Shown: positions 18,112 through 27,445, numbered from the stretch's first letter. The stretch is 38,935 nucleotides of DNA from Planctomycetota bacterium (GCA_028825265.1 JAPKAM010000013.1:1-38935), one strand, 5' to 3'. Numbers and translations are program-made. The notes: generated by a model from the letters alone, not told the origin.

Positions 18112-20532
18112 ATGTATTATTTTGCACCACGGGTCTCGGAGATCCTTTCACTTGTTGTCACCTCCTTACTGCTGGTCTTCTCGGCCCCCCTGGGCGCCCA
18201 GTGTGATCCCGGCGGCGGCCTCGGAGGCACCGGTGCGGATGTGATCGTCGGCGAGTTGACCGGCACCCAGAGTTACGGCACGGCAGGTGGCTATTACGCC
18301 TATTCGGTGGGAACCACCTCTTGCAACATCGGCACCGAAGAATTGCTCTGGATCGCGAACACCAACCAGCACCCGGTGATCGGCCAAAACATGTTCCGTC
18401 TCAAAGACGGAGTGCTCGAACAAATCGGCATGAGTTGGCTCAAGCACGGATTCACGGCTTTGCAAGGAAACACCTGTGGTTGCGGATGCACATCTTCCGG
18501 CACCGGATCACGTCTAGGTGTCGGCTGCTCCGATCCCTACGGAGCCAGTTTGAATGGCAGCCAGGGGAGCCTCGGCGCACGGTCCGAGGTGACGGACCCG
18601 GCCCACGGCGGATTCATCTATCCGCAGATCCTCGATCCAGGAAACAATGACCTGACCTGGCGTCGCTTGCGGGTTCACGGAAGTGATCTGGATCCGGCGA
18701 TCAATAGTGCAGCGCAGTACTTCATCGAGGGACATTACGTGACCCCCGACGACTCTGCCGCAGGCAACCATCACAACAACACCAGTTACCGTCAGGTCTC
18801 GGTCTCCCCCTCGACTTCCAATCATGCCATCACCTTTCTTGGATCGACCCAGCGGCAGCAGCCGGGCATCCAGGCGTGGCAGGACAACGATCCGACTGTG
18901 ACGCTGGTCGACATCTCGGATGGAGCCGATGGACTGCTGATCCTCGGATACAAGGTCATCCAGTTGAATGCCAACTTGTGGCGTTACGAATATGCACTCT
19001 ACAACATGGACTCGACTCGCTCGGTTCGCAGTTTCTCCTTGCCTCTACTGGGTGTGATCGCCAGCGATGTGGGCTTCCGCGATGTCGAGTACCACAGTAC
19101 CGAGGTCTACGACGGAACCGACTGGGCGATGTCCACCTCCAACGGAGAAATCAACTGGTCGACTCAGACCTTCGCCCAGAACCCCAACGCCAACGCACTG
19201 CGCTGGGGAACGATGTACAACTTCCGTTTCGTGACCACCTCGCCACCCACCGCGGCCAACGCAACGCTCGGTCTGTTCCAACCCGGAGCCGGCAACACGC
19301 TGCTGGTGCCGACCGTCGCTCCAATGGTCGGCAATCTCGATTGCAACAATAACGGCATTCCAGATGCGGATGAGATCGCCAGCGGTGCATCCGATTGCGA
19401 TGGAAATGGCTTGCTCGATGAATGTCAGGAAGACTGTGACCTCGACGGAGTTGCAGACGCCTGTGAACTGATCAATGGCGCACTCGATTGCGACGGGAAT
19501 TTCATCCCCGACACTTGCCAGATCTCCTCAGGTGCAGCGGATTGCGACTTCGATGGAGTACTCGACAGTTGTGAACTCGACCTGGGAACCGCAACGGACT
19601 GTGATCTCGATGGATCTATCGACAGTTGCCAGATCTCGGCGAATCCCGCCACCGACTGCGATGGCAACGGAGTTCTCGATGTCTGTGAGGCCGCCGGGAT
19701 CTTCTCCTATGTCGACAACGTCTCTCCTCCAGCACCGATCGCCGACAATCTGCCGACAGTGATCCGGATCATCGCGGTGGATCAGGCGGGACTGGTCAAC
19801 GATCTCGATGTGGCTCTGGCCTTGACTCACACCTGGATCGGCGACCTCGCCATCTCGGTGACCAATCCTTCAGGCACCAGCGTCAACTTGCACAGCCAGA
19901 CTGGCGGATCTTCCGATGACATCAACACCATCTACGACGACGATGGTAATCCTGGAACCAGTTCTCCCGCCTCGCCGTTGTCGGCTTTCGATGGAGTCAG
20001 CGGGCTCGGCAACTGGGCCCTTTCCATCTCGGATAATGCCGGAGGAGATTCAGGTTCCCTTTTGACCTGGGGACTCGACATCTCCATCGCCGGAGCGGGA
20101 ATCCCCGACTGTGATGGCAACGGCATTCACGACGACTGTGAGATCGATGCCGCAACCGACTGTAATCTCAACGGTGTCCTCGATGCGTGTGATCTCGCTT
20201 CCGGGACCAGCACCGACAACAATGGCGATGGCACTCCCGATGAGTGTGGTGGAGGCGGTGGCGTCACCTACATCCGTGGTGACACCAACATCGATGGCAG
20301 CCACGATGTCAGCGATGCCGTCAATACTCTCGGCTTCCTCTTCAACGGATCAACGGTCACCTGCCTGGCAGCACTCGATGATAATGGGGATAACCAGGTC
20401 GACGTTTCCGATGTGGTTCACCTGATCGGATACATGTTCGCAGGTGGTCCCGAACCGACGGCTCCATTCCCCGGTTGTGGTCCCGATGGTCCCGGCGGGC
20501 TCGGATGTACTTCGTTCAGCGGTTGTCCCTGA
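18112..20532 (+). CDS. Large secreted protein with TSP3-like DxDxDG repeats, P-domain and dockerin-like C-terminus
   Basis: Signal peptide MYYFAPRVSEILSLVVTSLLLVFSAPLGAQ; 'DCDGNGLLDECQEDCDLDGVADACEL...'; P-domain 'LALTHTWIGDLAISVTNPSGTSVNLHSQTGGSSDDINTIYDD'; C-term 'RGDTNIDGSHDVSDAVNTLGFLF...CP'. Confidence 0.85.
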   Translation: MYYFAPRVSEILSLVVTSLLLVFSAPLGAQCDPGGGLGGTGADVIVGELTGTQSYGTAGGYYAYSVGTTSCNIGTEELLWIANTNQHPVIGQNMFRLKDGVLEQIGMSWLKHGFTALQGNTCGCGCTSSGTGSRLGVGCSDPYGASLNGSQGSLGARSEVTDPAHGGFIYPQILDPGNNDLTWRRLRVHGSDLDPAINSAAQYFIEGHYVTPDDSAAGNHHNNTSYRQVSVSPSTSNHAITFLGSTQRQQPGIQAWQDNDPTVTLVDISDGADGLLILGYKVIQLNANLWRYEYALYNMDSTRSVRSFSLPLLGVIASDVGFRDVEYHSTEVYDGTDWAMSTSNGEINWSTQTFAQNPNANALRWGTMYNFRFVTTSPPTAANATLGLFQPGAGNTLLVPTVAPMVGNLDCNNNGIPDADEIASGASDCDGNGLLDECQEDCDLDGVADACELINGALDCDGNFIPDTCQISSGAADCDFDGVLDSCELDLGTATDCDLDGSIDSCQISANPATDCDGNGVLDVCEAAGIFSYVDNVSPPAPIADNLPTVIRIIAVDQAGLVNDLDVALALTHTWIGDLAISVTNPSGTSVNLHSQTGGSSDDINTIYDDDGNPGTSSPASPLSAFDGVSGLGNWALSISDNAGGDSGSLLTWGLDISIAGAGIPDCDGNGIHDDCEIDAATDCNLNGVLDACDLASGTSTDNNGDGTPDECGGGGGVTYIRGDTNIDGSHDVSDAVNTLGFLFNGSTVTCLAALDDNGDNQVDVSDVVHLIGYMFAGGPEPTAPFPGCGPDGPGGLGCTSFSGCP

Positions 20533-20731
20533 TCGAATCAACCGCAGGAACATCGGAGCGATCGGTCGTGACAGGCTGAATCGCCATTCGAGGATAGGAG
20601 GCTCCTCTCCCCCGAGAATGGGCTTCCAGGAGTATTCCCAGATCAACTCTTGAATCCTGGTCGATTCACGGGAAAATAGTCGATGGCTCTGATCATCATT
20701 CATCCAGGCTGTTCCACACCGAGGAGGTGTC

Positions 20732-23146
20732 GTGACCCGTTTTCACCAATTACTCCAGCTCTCCCTATCGTCGATCCTGCTCTCCCTATCGTCGATCCTG
20801 GCCACTCCCTTACTGGCCCAGGATCCAGCCATCTTGACCAGCATCTCCAGTCCCCTCGATGACCATCACTACCTGTTGCTGGATGCCAGCGACTGGACCA
20901 CTGCCGAGGCTCGCGCCAACAGTTGGGGAGGCAACCTCGTGGCGGTCGGAGATGTGGTGGAGATGGAATTCATCGAGGAGAACTTCAGTACCTTTGACGG
21001 CACCGGCCGGCGCCTGTGGTTGGGTCTCAACGACATTGCTGTCGAGGGCGTCTACGAGTGGAGTAACGGTGAACCGCTGGTGTACACCAACTGGAATGTA
21101 GGGGAGCCCAACAACTCCAACAACGAGGACATGGGCCACACCCTCGCGACCACTCCATTTCTGTGGAACGACATCAGCGAGATCAACAACAATGTTAGTA
21201 CCTTCGGCCTCGTCGAACTGGAGCCGTGTGGGATCAGCGCACCTGACGCTCTGGAAGCGACCTCCGTCGGTCCCGATATCACCCTAGTGTTCACCAACAA
21301 TGGTCCCTACACCGATACTTTTGAAATCTGGCGTGACGGTGTCTTCTACCAGGATATTGCCGATCCCGCCGCCACCAGTTGGACCGACCTCAATCTTTGC
21401 CAGGGGGTCTACTCCTATCTGATCGTGGTCTCTGACGGAGCCTGTTTCGATTTCTCCGACCGAACTGAAGTCCCCCATGGATTTGAAATCTACGGCAGTC
21501 TCGACACGCCACTGGCGATTCCCAACAGCACTCCGACGGGAGTCACCTCGGTGATCAACATCACGGACAACTTCCTGATCCAGGATGTCGACATCGAGAT
21601 CCATATCACTCACACCTGGACTCGAGAAGTGGGGATCGACCTGATGCACCCATCGGCGACGATGGTGACCCTGAAGCAGTTCGTCGTCGGATCTCCTAGT
21701 GATGTGAATCACATTCACACCGTCTTTGATGATCAGGGAATCCCCTTCGACGAGGATCAGATTCCGCTCTACCTCCACATGCAACCGCAGGGGCCTGGCA
21801 CCCTCGCCGATCTTGCAGGCCTTCCCATCGATGGTGACTGGCGTCTGACAGTGACGGACTACACTGGAGGCGAGTTTGGCGATCTCGAAACTTGGGCCAT
21901 CCACCACCGCAGTGCCCCCCCCTGTCAAATCACTCCGCCACTCGCCTTTACGGCCGTCACCAATGGTAATGAAGTGACTCTCAGCTGGGATATCAACGGC
22001 AACATCTTCACCAGCATCGATGTCTATCGTGACGGACAACTCGCCGCGACCTTACCCGGAGGCGATCAGCAGTGGACCGATGTCCTTCCCGCGGGCCCCG
22101 CTGCTTACCAGTATCAGCTTCGCTGCTGGGACGACGCGGTCACCCCCTGCTGTGTCATCGATGGAAATGCCATCTGGGCGCTGATCAATGCCATCGATCT
22201 GGTGTGGGCCGCTGAAGGGAGTGGTGGTCAGATCGATTCGGCACTCGCCATCTCCGCTGCTCTGGTGGTCAATGGACTCGCACCGGCACTGATGACAGAC
22301 ATCCTCGATTGCGATTGCCTGCTCGATACACCGACCCTCGAGCGGGTCTGGGTGGCCTCGGGAACCTATCCCGATCACCATTGCTTGACGATTGCCGAGG
22401 GTCAGTTACTCGCAGATCTGATCGCCAATGGCATCGATGTGTACATCGAGGGTGGTGATGTGTGGGGATTTTGTGGCCAGACTCCTCTCGCAGACTATGA
22501 CGGCATCGGACTGGGAGTGGTCGACGGCGACGACTCGTTCCTGGAGATGATCGGGGATTCCTATGCCACGCTCAATCTGACCGGGATGGATGCCGCATAC
22601 AACCAGGACCAGGCGGCCAGCGACTGGACCGATCGACTGGTCACCGCAGATCCCCTCACGCCCGACCTAGCAGGAGCATCGAGCGGCTCCATCTGGGTCC
22701 AATCGGGCATCGGATACAGCACCGGCAACTTCTACGAAACCGATGACCCCTTTGGAGAGGTGATCGCGCAGTCGTGGGAGTTCGGTGGCTATGGCGCCGA
22801 GCAGGGTGTCCTGATGGGACTCTACCTCGATGCGCTGGGAGCCAGCAGCGGTCCGCCACAGGAACTGTTCCGCCGTGGTGATGTCAATGTCGATGGCGGT
22901 GTCAACATCGCCGATGCCATCCGCCTGCTCAACGCCCTGTTCGTGCCTGGAACTCCCCAGCCCGATTGCTACGACAGTGCCGACGTCAATGACGATGGTG
23001 CCGCGAACGTCGCGGATGCGGTTTTCCTGCTCAATGCACTGTTTGTACCAGGATCGGCAAATCCACCGGCGCCGGGAGCTCTCGACTGCGGAATCGATCC
23101 GACCGCTGACGCTTTTGATTGCGCTCTGTACCTCGGCTGTCCCTGA
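20732..23146 (+). CDS. Secreted protein with C-type lectin-like domain, P-domain and dockerin-like C-terminus (GTG start)
   Basis: GAGGAGG RBS then GTG; CTLD 'HYLLLDASDWTTAEARANSWGGNLVAVGD...RLWLGLNDIAVEGVYEWSNGEPLVYTNWNVGEPNN'; P-domain 'VDIEIHITHTWTREVGIDLMHPSATMVTLKQ'; C-term 'RRGDVNVDGGVNIADAIRLLNALF...CP'. Confidence 0.85.
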   Translation: MTRFHQLLQLSLSSILLSLSSILATPLLAQDPAILTSISSPLDDHHYLLLDASDWTTAEARANSWGGNLVAVGDVVEMEFIEENFSTFDGTGRRLWLGLNDIAVEGVYEWSNGEPLVYTNWNVGEPNNSNNEDMGHTLATTPFLWNDISEINNNVSTFGLVELEPCGISAPDALEATSVGPDITLVFTNNGPYTDTFEIWRDGVFYQDIADPAATSWTDLNLCQGVYSYLIVVSDGACFDFSDRTEVPHGFEIYGSLDTPLAIPNSTPTGVTSVINITDNFLIQDVDIEIHITHTWTREVGIDLMHPSATMVTLKQFVVGSPSDVNHIHTVFDDQGIPFDEDQIPLYLHMQPQGPGTLADLAGLPIDGDWRLTVTDYTGGEFGDLETWAIHHRSAPPCQITPPLAFTAVTNGNEVTLSWDINGNIFTSIDVYRDGQLAATLPGGDQQWTDVLPAGPAAYQYQLRCWDDAVTPCCVIDGNAIWALINAIDLVWAAEGSGGQIDSALAISAALVVNGLAPALMTDILDCDCLLDTPTLERVWVASGTYPDHHCLTIAEGQLLADLIANGIDVYIEGGDVWGFCGQTPLADYDGIGLGVVDGDDSFLEMIGDSYATLNLTGMDAAYNQDQAASDWTDRLVTADPLTPDLAGASSGSIWVQSGIGYSTGNFYETDDPFGEVIAQSWEFGGYGAEQGVLMGLYLDALGASSGPPQELFRRGDVNVDGGVNIADAIRLLNALFVPGTPQPDCYDSADVNDDGAANVADAVFLLNALFVPGSANPPAPGALDCGIDPTADAFDCALYLGCP
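20759..20800 (+). repeat. Perfect 21-bp tandem duplication (CTCTCCCTATCGTCGATCCTG x2) within signal peptide
   Basis: Direct reading; encodes LSLSSIL-LSLSSIL. Confidence 0.95.
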
Positions 23147-24750
23147 TGAAAAGCAGGATGGTCGACCACTGCCAGCACCCGAGGCGAACCATCGTTGGCA
23201 TTCTCGCATCGCTTGTGCTGCTCTGCTGCACCGTGATGTCCTCGGCTCAGGTGATCCTGCACAGCGATGAGATGGCCTCGTCTGGATCGAATACCTCGCA
23301 CAACATGGTTCGTGATAACGAGGGCGTGCTTCACTGTGTATCTCTGGAGCGAAATGCCGCCGACGAGATGGCTCTGATTGTCCAGAGTTCCTCGGATGGA
23401 GGTGCCACCTGGTGGACCCAGCCGCCCAATCTCAACGACGACGACAGTGGCCTGTTCGATCCGGATCCCGCCAGCCAGTGCTCGGTGGCCATCGACGACC
23501 AGGGGATCCTGCACGTACTCTGGGGTCGGTACAGCTACCCGTCGTACTTTCGGCAGTTTTACCGCCGCTTCGATCCCGCCACCGGCGACCGTTCCGACAT
23601 CATCGAGATCAGCACCATCACCGGTGCCCCACTCAATGCTCGCACCTCGGCGATGGACATCGTCATCGATGGCAACAACACGGTATGGATCTCGGGGCAC
23701 CACCCCTCCAGCTGGGTCGAGCACCTGCTGCGCAGCGATCAGCCCTACGCGGCAGATGATTCCTTCACCGACCTAGGGGCTTTCAGTCCCTCGGCCAGTG
23801 CCCAGAACACGCGTCTGGCGGTCGATGACAGCGGCCGCATCCATTGCAGTTTTTATCGCAACACCCCACCGGGGGTCTACGAGCACCGTATCTACGACCC
23901 GACCATCGGACCCGCGGGGGCCGCCGGCTGGCAGGCAGATCCCTTCGTGCTCGGCAATACCACCGGCAGCAATGACTACTTCGGCTGGCTCTCCAGCGAT
24001 GCGCTTGGAAATGTGCACAGTGCCTATGTCGTCGACGCCGCCTCCGGCTCGCCGCTGTGGAGTTTCCGCTACCGCAGGTGGGATGAAAGCAATGGCTGGA
24101 GTGACGAGACATCTCTGTTCGATGCCACCAGCGACCAGTTCACCGGAATCGCCAGCTACAAGATCTTCAACATCGGCTGTGATGAGACCTCGGGCACGGT
24201 CCATGCCGTGTACCGGGACCTCGCCAACGAAGGCTCTCTGGTGCTGGCACGGAAACTCGCCACATCTCCCGAGTTCGAGTTCGTCGAGCAGTTACAACCG
24301 ACCACACTCGGCCAACACGCCTACATCTATCCGACCATCCGAGGCTCGCTGTATCCCGCCTTCAACAACACATCCTTCGGCCTCGATATCACCTACCAGC
24401 TGCGCGAAAATCCGGGGGTCCCGCCCTATTCACTGATCTATCACGACGCTTCCGCTGGATCAGTGATTCGATTCATCCGTGGTGATGGCAACGAGGACGG
24501 CAGTTTCAATGTCGCGGACATCGTGTTCGGACTCAATGCGCTATTCGTGCCGGGAGGGGTATCTCCGAATTGCATCGAGAGTTGCGATATCAACGACGAT
24601 GCTAGTTTCAACATCGCAGACATGGTCTACGGATTGAATGCACTCTTTGTGCCCGGGTCTACGCCTCCGGATGCTCCCTACCCGACCTGCGGAGCCGACC
24701 CGCTCGCCAACACTCTCGACTGCCCGACCACCAGCGCTGCTTGCCCCTGA
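23146..24750 (+). CDS. Secreted BNR/sialidase-like repeat protein with dockerin-like C-terminus
   Basis: ATG overlaps preceding stop (TGATG); Asp-box-like 'SSSDGGATWW'; 'VAIDDQGILHVLWGRYS', 'LAVDDSGRIHCSFYR'; C-term 'RGDGNEDGSFNVADIVFGLNALF...CP'. Confidence 0.75.
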   Translation: MKSRMVDHCQHPRRTIVGILASLVLLCCTVMSSAQVILHSDEMASSGSNTSHNMVRDNEGVLHCVSLERNAADEMALIVQSSSDGGATWWTQPPNLNDDDSGLFDPDPASQCSVAIDDQGILHVLWGRYSYPSYFRQFYRRFDPATGDRSDIIEISTITGAPLNARTSAMDIVIDGNNTVWISGHHPSSWVEHLLRSDQPYAADDSFTDLGAFSPSASAQNTRLAVDDSGRIHCSFYRNTPPGVYEHRIYDPTIGPAGAAGWQADPFVLGNTTGSNDYFGWLSSDALGNVHSAYVVDAASGSPLWSFRYRRWDESNGWSDETSLFDATSDQFTGIASYKIFNIGCDETSGTVHAVYRDLANEGSLVLARKLATSPEFEFVEQLQPTTLGQHAYIYPTIRGSLYPAFNNTSFGLDITYQLRENPGVPPYSLIYHDASAGSVIRFIRGDGNEDGSFNVADIVFGLNALFVPGGVSPNCIESCDINDDASFNIADMVYGLNALFVPGSTPPDAPYPTCGADPLANTLDCPTTSAACP

Positions 24751-24771
24751 CCCTCGCTATCCCCATCAGTA

Positions 24772-25704
24772 TCAGTTGGCGTGATCGTAGAGCGCCTTCT
24801 TGAACGCAGGGATGTCCTTGTAGTGATCCCAGAATCGATATAGCAACTGGTCGCTGGCATCGATGATGAGCAGATCTCCGGGCCAACTGGCTCGGTACTT
24901 CTTGACGATCTCCAACTGAGATCGACCATCGATTTTGATCCGGATGTAATCGTGGAGCAGGCCTGCGATCTCATCATCTTGTGTCAGCAAGCGCTCGATC
25001 CGGGTCGACTGACCACATCGATTCGCCTCGATGAAAATCAGTCGAGTCTTCGAGGTCCTCTCCGATTCCTCGACTCCTTCGTCATATTCGAGCCAACGGA
25101 TGGGAATCGGCGGCGGTTCGACTCCGGCCTGACGCAACAGACGGTCGAGCCAGGGACGCTGATCGTCGTTCGACTCGGAAGCACGAGGCAGGATCCCCTG
25201 CCAGATCACCTTGCCTCTGGTATCGAGGAAAAAGGCCGATGGGAAACCCTTCACTCCGTGACGCTCCAGGTTGCTGGACTGCTCCGACAGGATGGGGAAG
25301 GTCACTTGGTGCTTGTCGATGTATTGCTGGACCAGTTCTGGTTGCTTGGACGAGTCACTGAAGACGGTCATCATCGAGAAGAACTCGGGGCCCACTTCTT
25401 GTCGCCACCTGACCAGGCTGGGCAATGCCGGAGCACAACTCTCTCAGCCAGGAATCGTATAGGCGACCAGCAGCGGCTTGCCGCGCCCCAATACAGCGAG
25501 CGGCGAGACCGCGACTGAAAGGCCCTTCGTGGCGTTGAACCAGCGATCGCCCTGCTCGAGTTTCAACTCCGGCAGTGGCTTTCCCATCGACGAGAAGTGG
25601 AACTGCATCGAAGTGGGTTCCTGAGCGGCCTCCTGGGCATCCTGGGCCACCAGGGAACTCGAGGAGAGGGACAGGGCGATCAGCAATGTCTTCCATCGGT
25701 TCAT
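24772..25704 (-). CDS. Putative selenoprotein: thioredoxin-like protein with UxxC motif (in-frame TGA at 25444-25446 read as Sec) plus second Trx-like domain
   Basis: ORFs 25444..25704 and 24772..25425 share one frame; 'PLLVAYTIPG-[TGA]-ESCAPALPSLVRW...VTFPILSEQSSNLERHGVKGFPSAFFLDTRGKVIWQG' matches a TlpA/ResA-like fold with TGA in place of the first Cys. Confidence 0.8.
25404..25438 (-). promoter_or_regulatory. Candidate bacterial SECIS element immediately 3' of the UGA
   Basis: RNA GCCCAGCCU-GGUC-AGGUGGC: GCC/GGC, A-U and CCU/AGG pairs with bulges, apical loop GGUC at nt 30-33 after UGA; outer UUGU/ACAA possible in an alternative fold. Confidence 0.55.
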
Positions 25705-25774
25705 CCGAGGTCTCCTCCCTCAGCGGACGCTATCCGCCCACGCACCGTTCCCATCCTTGCCACCGATCTCGAAA

Positions 25775-25809
25775 AAGAACGGCCCCGAGGAAACCCCGGG
25801 GCCGTTCTT
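25775..25809 (-). terminator. Intrinsic terminator of MFS gene
   Basis: AAGAACGGCCCC-N11-GGGGCCGTTCTT; minus strand followed by T-rich TTTC. Confidence 0.8.
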
Positions 25810-25831
25810 CTCATTCGTTCCCAGATCAGAG

Positions 25832-27295
25832 TTAGTAACTGCTCTGCATCTGGTTCGACTCTTTATCCGTGGTTTCTTTGCGGCTGCCGACCGAGGCGGC
25901 CGCCACATGGCCGTACTTCTTGTTGAGGTTGAAGAAGACCAGCGCCAATGGAATCGCCAGAGCAGCGATCCAGCGGAAGGCCATCTTACCGGCATAGGCC
26001 GCAGCCGCTTCAGCGGTGGCTCCGGCGTTGTCCGCCATGTAAGTCGCGATATAACTGTCCTGGATCGCTCCGATGGCCGGAGCCGCGACATAGCCGACCA
26101 CCAACATCCCCGCTCCCCCCATCAGGCACATTCCCATGGCTCCGCTGTTGGGAATCCGCTCGGAGACGAATCCGAGCATCGTCGGCCAGAAGAAACAGAT
26201 GCCGCCATAAAAGACGGTGGCGGTGAGGAAGATGGATCCGAAACTGTCGGCGTAGGTCATGGCAAAGAGACCGATCCCCCCGAGCACTGCCGATCCCATC
26301 AACAAGCCGGTCGGCGAGAACTTGTGGACAAATCCTCCGGCGAAGTAGCGAAGCACTGCCATCAGACCACTGCCGTAGACCAGTACTAGGATCCCGGCAC
26401 CCGCCGTCGTCGAGTCGGTTCCGAGAGCACTTTGCATCGCGGGTGTCATGATCTCACCCATCCAGCGCCCGGGGCCCAGTTCGAGCGTCGCGGTCAAGCC
26501 CATGCAACACAGCATCAGCAAGAAGAGTGGAGAAGCGATGGAAGCCTTGACCTCGGCATCCGAGACCCTCGATTGAACCCGTTCCGTCTGGGGAATCTCT
26601 TGCCCCAGGAACAGGTATCCGTAGATGAGCGTAGGAACCAGCACCAGTGCCATCTTGGCCTGCAGTGCACTGAGTCCCAACAGGGTCCAGCCTGTCAGAG
26701 CGGCATCATACGCCTGCTGGAAAGCCACGCTCCAGGTCGCCGGATCCGCAACAACAGAGGCAGAATCTGCCAGTACTCCCGCCGCTATTGCGGCATCGGC
26801 TGCTGCATTGCTGACCCAGAAGCCAAACAGCGCCCCGACGATGATTCCCACCGGCCAGAAGACATGGAACTGGTTCAACCTGGTCGTCTTGTTGTCGGAG
26901 TAGAGGGTGGCGACCAGCGGATTGCAGCCCGCCTCGACGCAGCCATTACCGAGTGCAATGACGGAAGCTCCCGCCATCAACTGACCAAAGCCATCGGCGT
27001 ACATCATCAGGATCACGCCGAGGATGTGGCAGACGAAGGCCATCTTGAGGGAGATCGCGATTCCGCTCTTCTCGATCACCGGTCCGAGCATAATGATGGC
27101 GACTGCGAAGCCACCGAGGGCTGCACCGCCGACCCAGCCCGCTTGTGCCTTCGAGAGTCCGTACATCGAACTGAAATCACCCATCGATGAGGTGATGACG
27201 CCAAAGGCGATGGAGGTCGCGATCAGCGAGATGCAACTGGCCCAGAAGAGCCGTGCTTTGCCCGCTTCATCGAGTACTTGAGACATGTATGTCAC
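25832..27295 (-). CDS. MFS transporter
   Basis: About 12 hydrophobic segments; 'MYGLSKAQAGWVGGAALGGFAVAIIMLGPVIEKSG', 'LNQFHVFWPVGIIVGALFGFWV'. Start may be the internal MSQVLDE. Confidence 0.85.
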   Translation of the reverse strand: MTYMSQVLDEAGKARLFWASCISLIATSIAFGVITSSMGDFSSMYGLSKAQAGWVGGAALGGFAVAIIMLGPVIEKSGIAISLKMAFVCHILGVILMMYADGFGQLMAGASVIALGNGCVEAGCNPLVATLYSDNKTTRLNQFHVFWPVGIIVGALFGFWVSNAAADAAIAAGVLADSASVVADPATWSVAFQQAYDAALTGWTLLGLSALQAKMALVLVPTLIYGYLFLGQEIPQTERVQSRVSDAEVKASIASPLFLLMLCCMGLTATLELGPGRWMGEIMTPAMQSALGTDSTTAGAGILVLVYGSGLMAVLRYFAGGFVHKFSPTGLLMGSAVLGGIGLFAMTYADSFGSIFLTATVFYGGICFFWPTMLGFVSERIPNSGAMGMCLMGGAGMLVVGYVAAPAIGAIQDSYIATYMADNAGATAEAAAAYAGKMAFRWIAALAIPLALVFFNLNKKYGHVAAASVGSRKETTDKESNQMQSSY

Positions 27296-27405
27296 CCCTT
27301 TTCCAAATGCTGTGTTTCGCAGGGAGCCTATCCTGCCATGGCCCTAGTGGGACAAAGGTCAGGAGGAATGTCAATCAGGGATATTGAAAAGCAACGGGGC
27401 GTCGA

Positions 27406-27445
27406 CTTACAAAGTAGTTGTAAGCATGTTTGTTAATGCATACAA
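27406..27445. promoter_or_regulatory. Overlapping inverted repeats (candidate operator) upstream of MFS gene
   Basis: CTTACAA-N5-TTGTAAG, and TTGTAAGCAT-N8-ATGCATACAA (9/10 arm match). Confidence 0.45.

Noticed and set aside
25444-25446. TGA as a simple nonsense mutation or sequencing frameshift making a pseudogene
   Set aside because: Frame is identical on both sides, downstream coding is intact, and the TGA falls exactly on the conserved redox-Cys position with a possible SECIS downstream. Cannot be fully excluded without reads or homologs.
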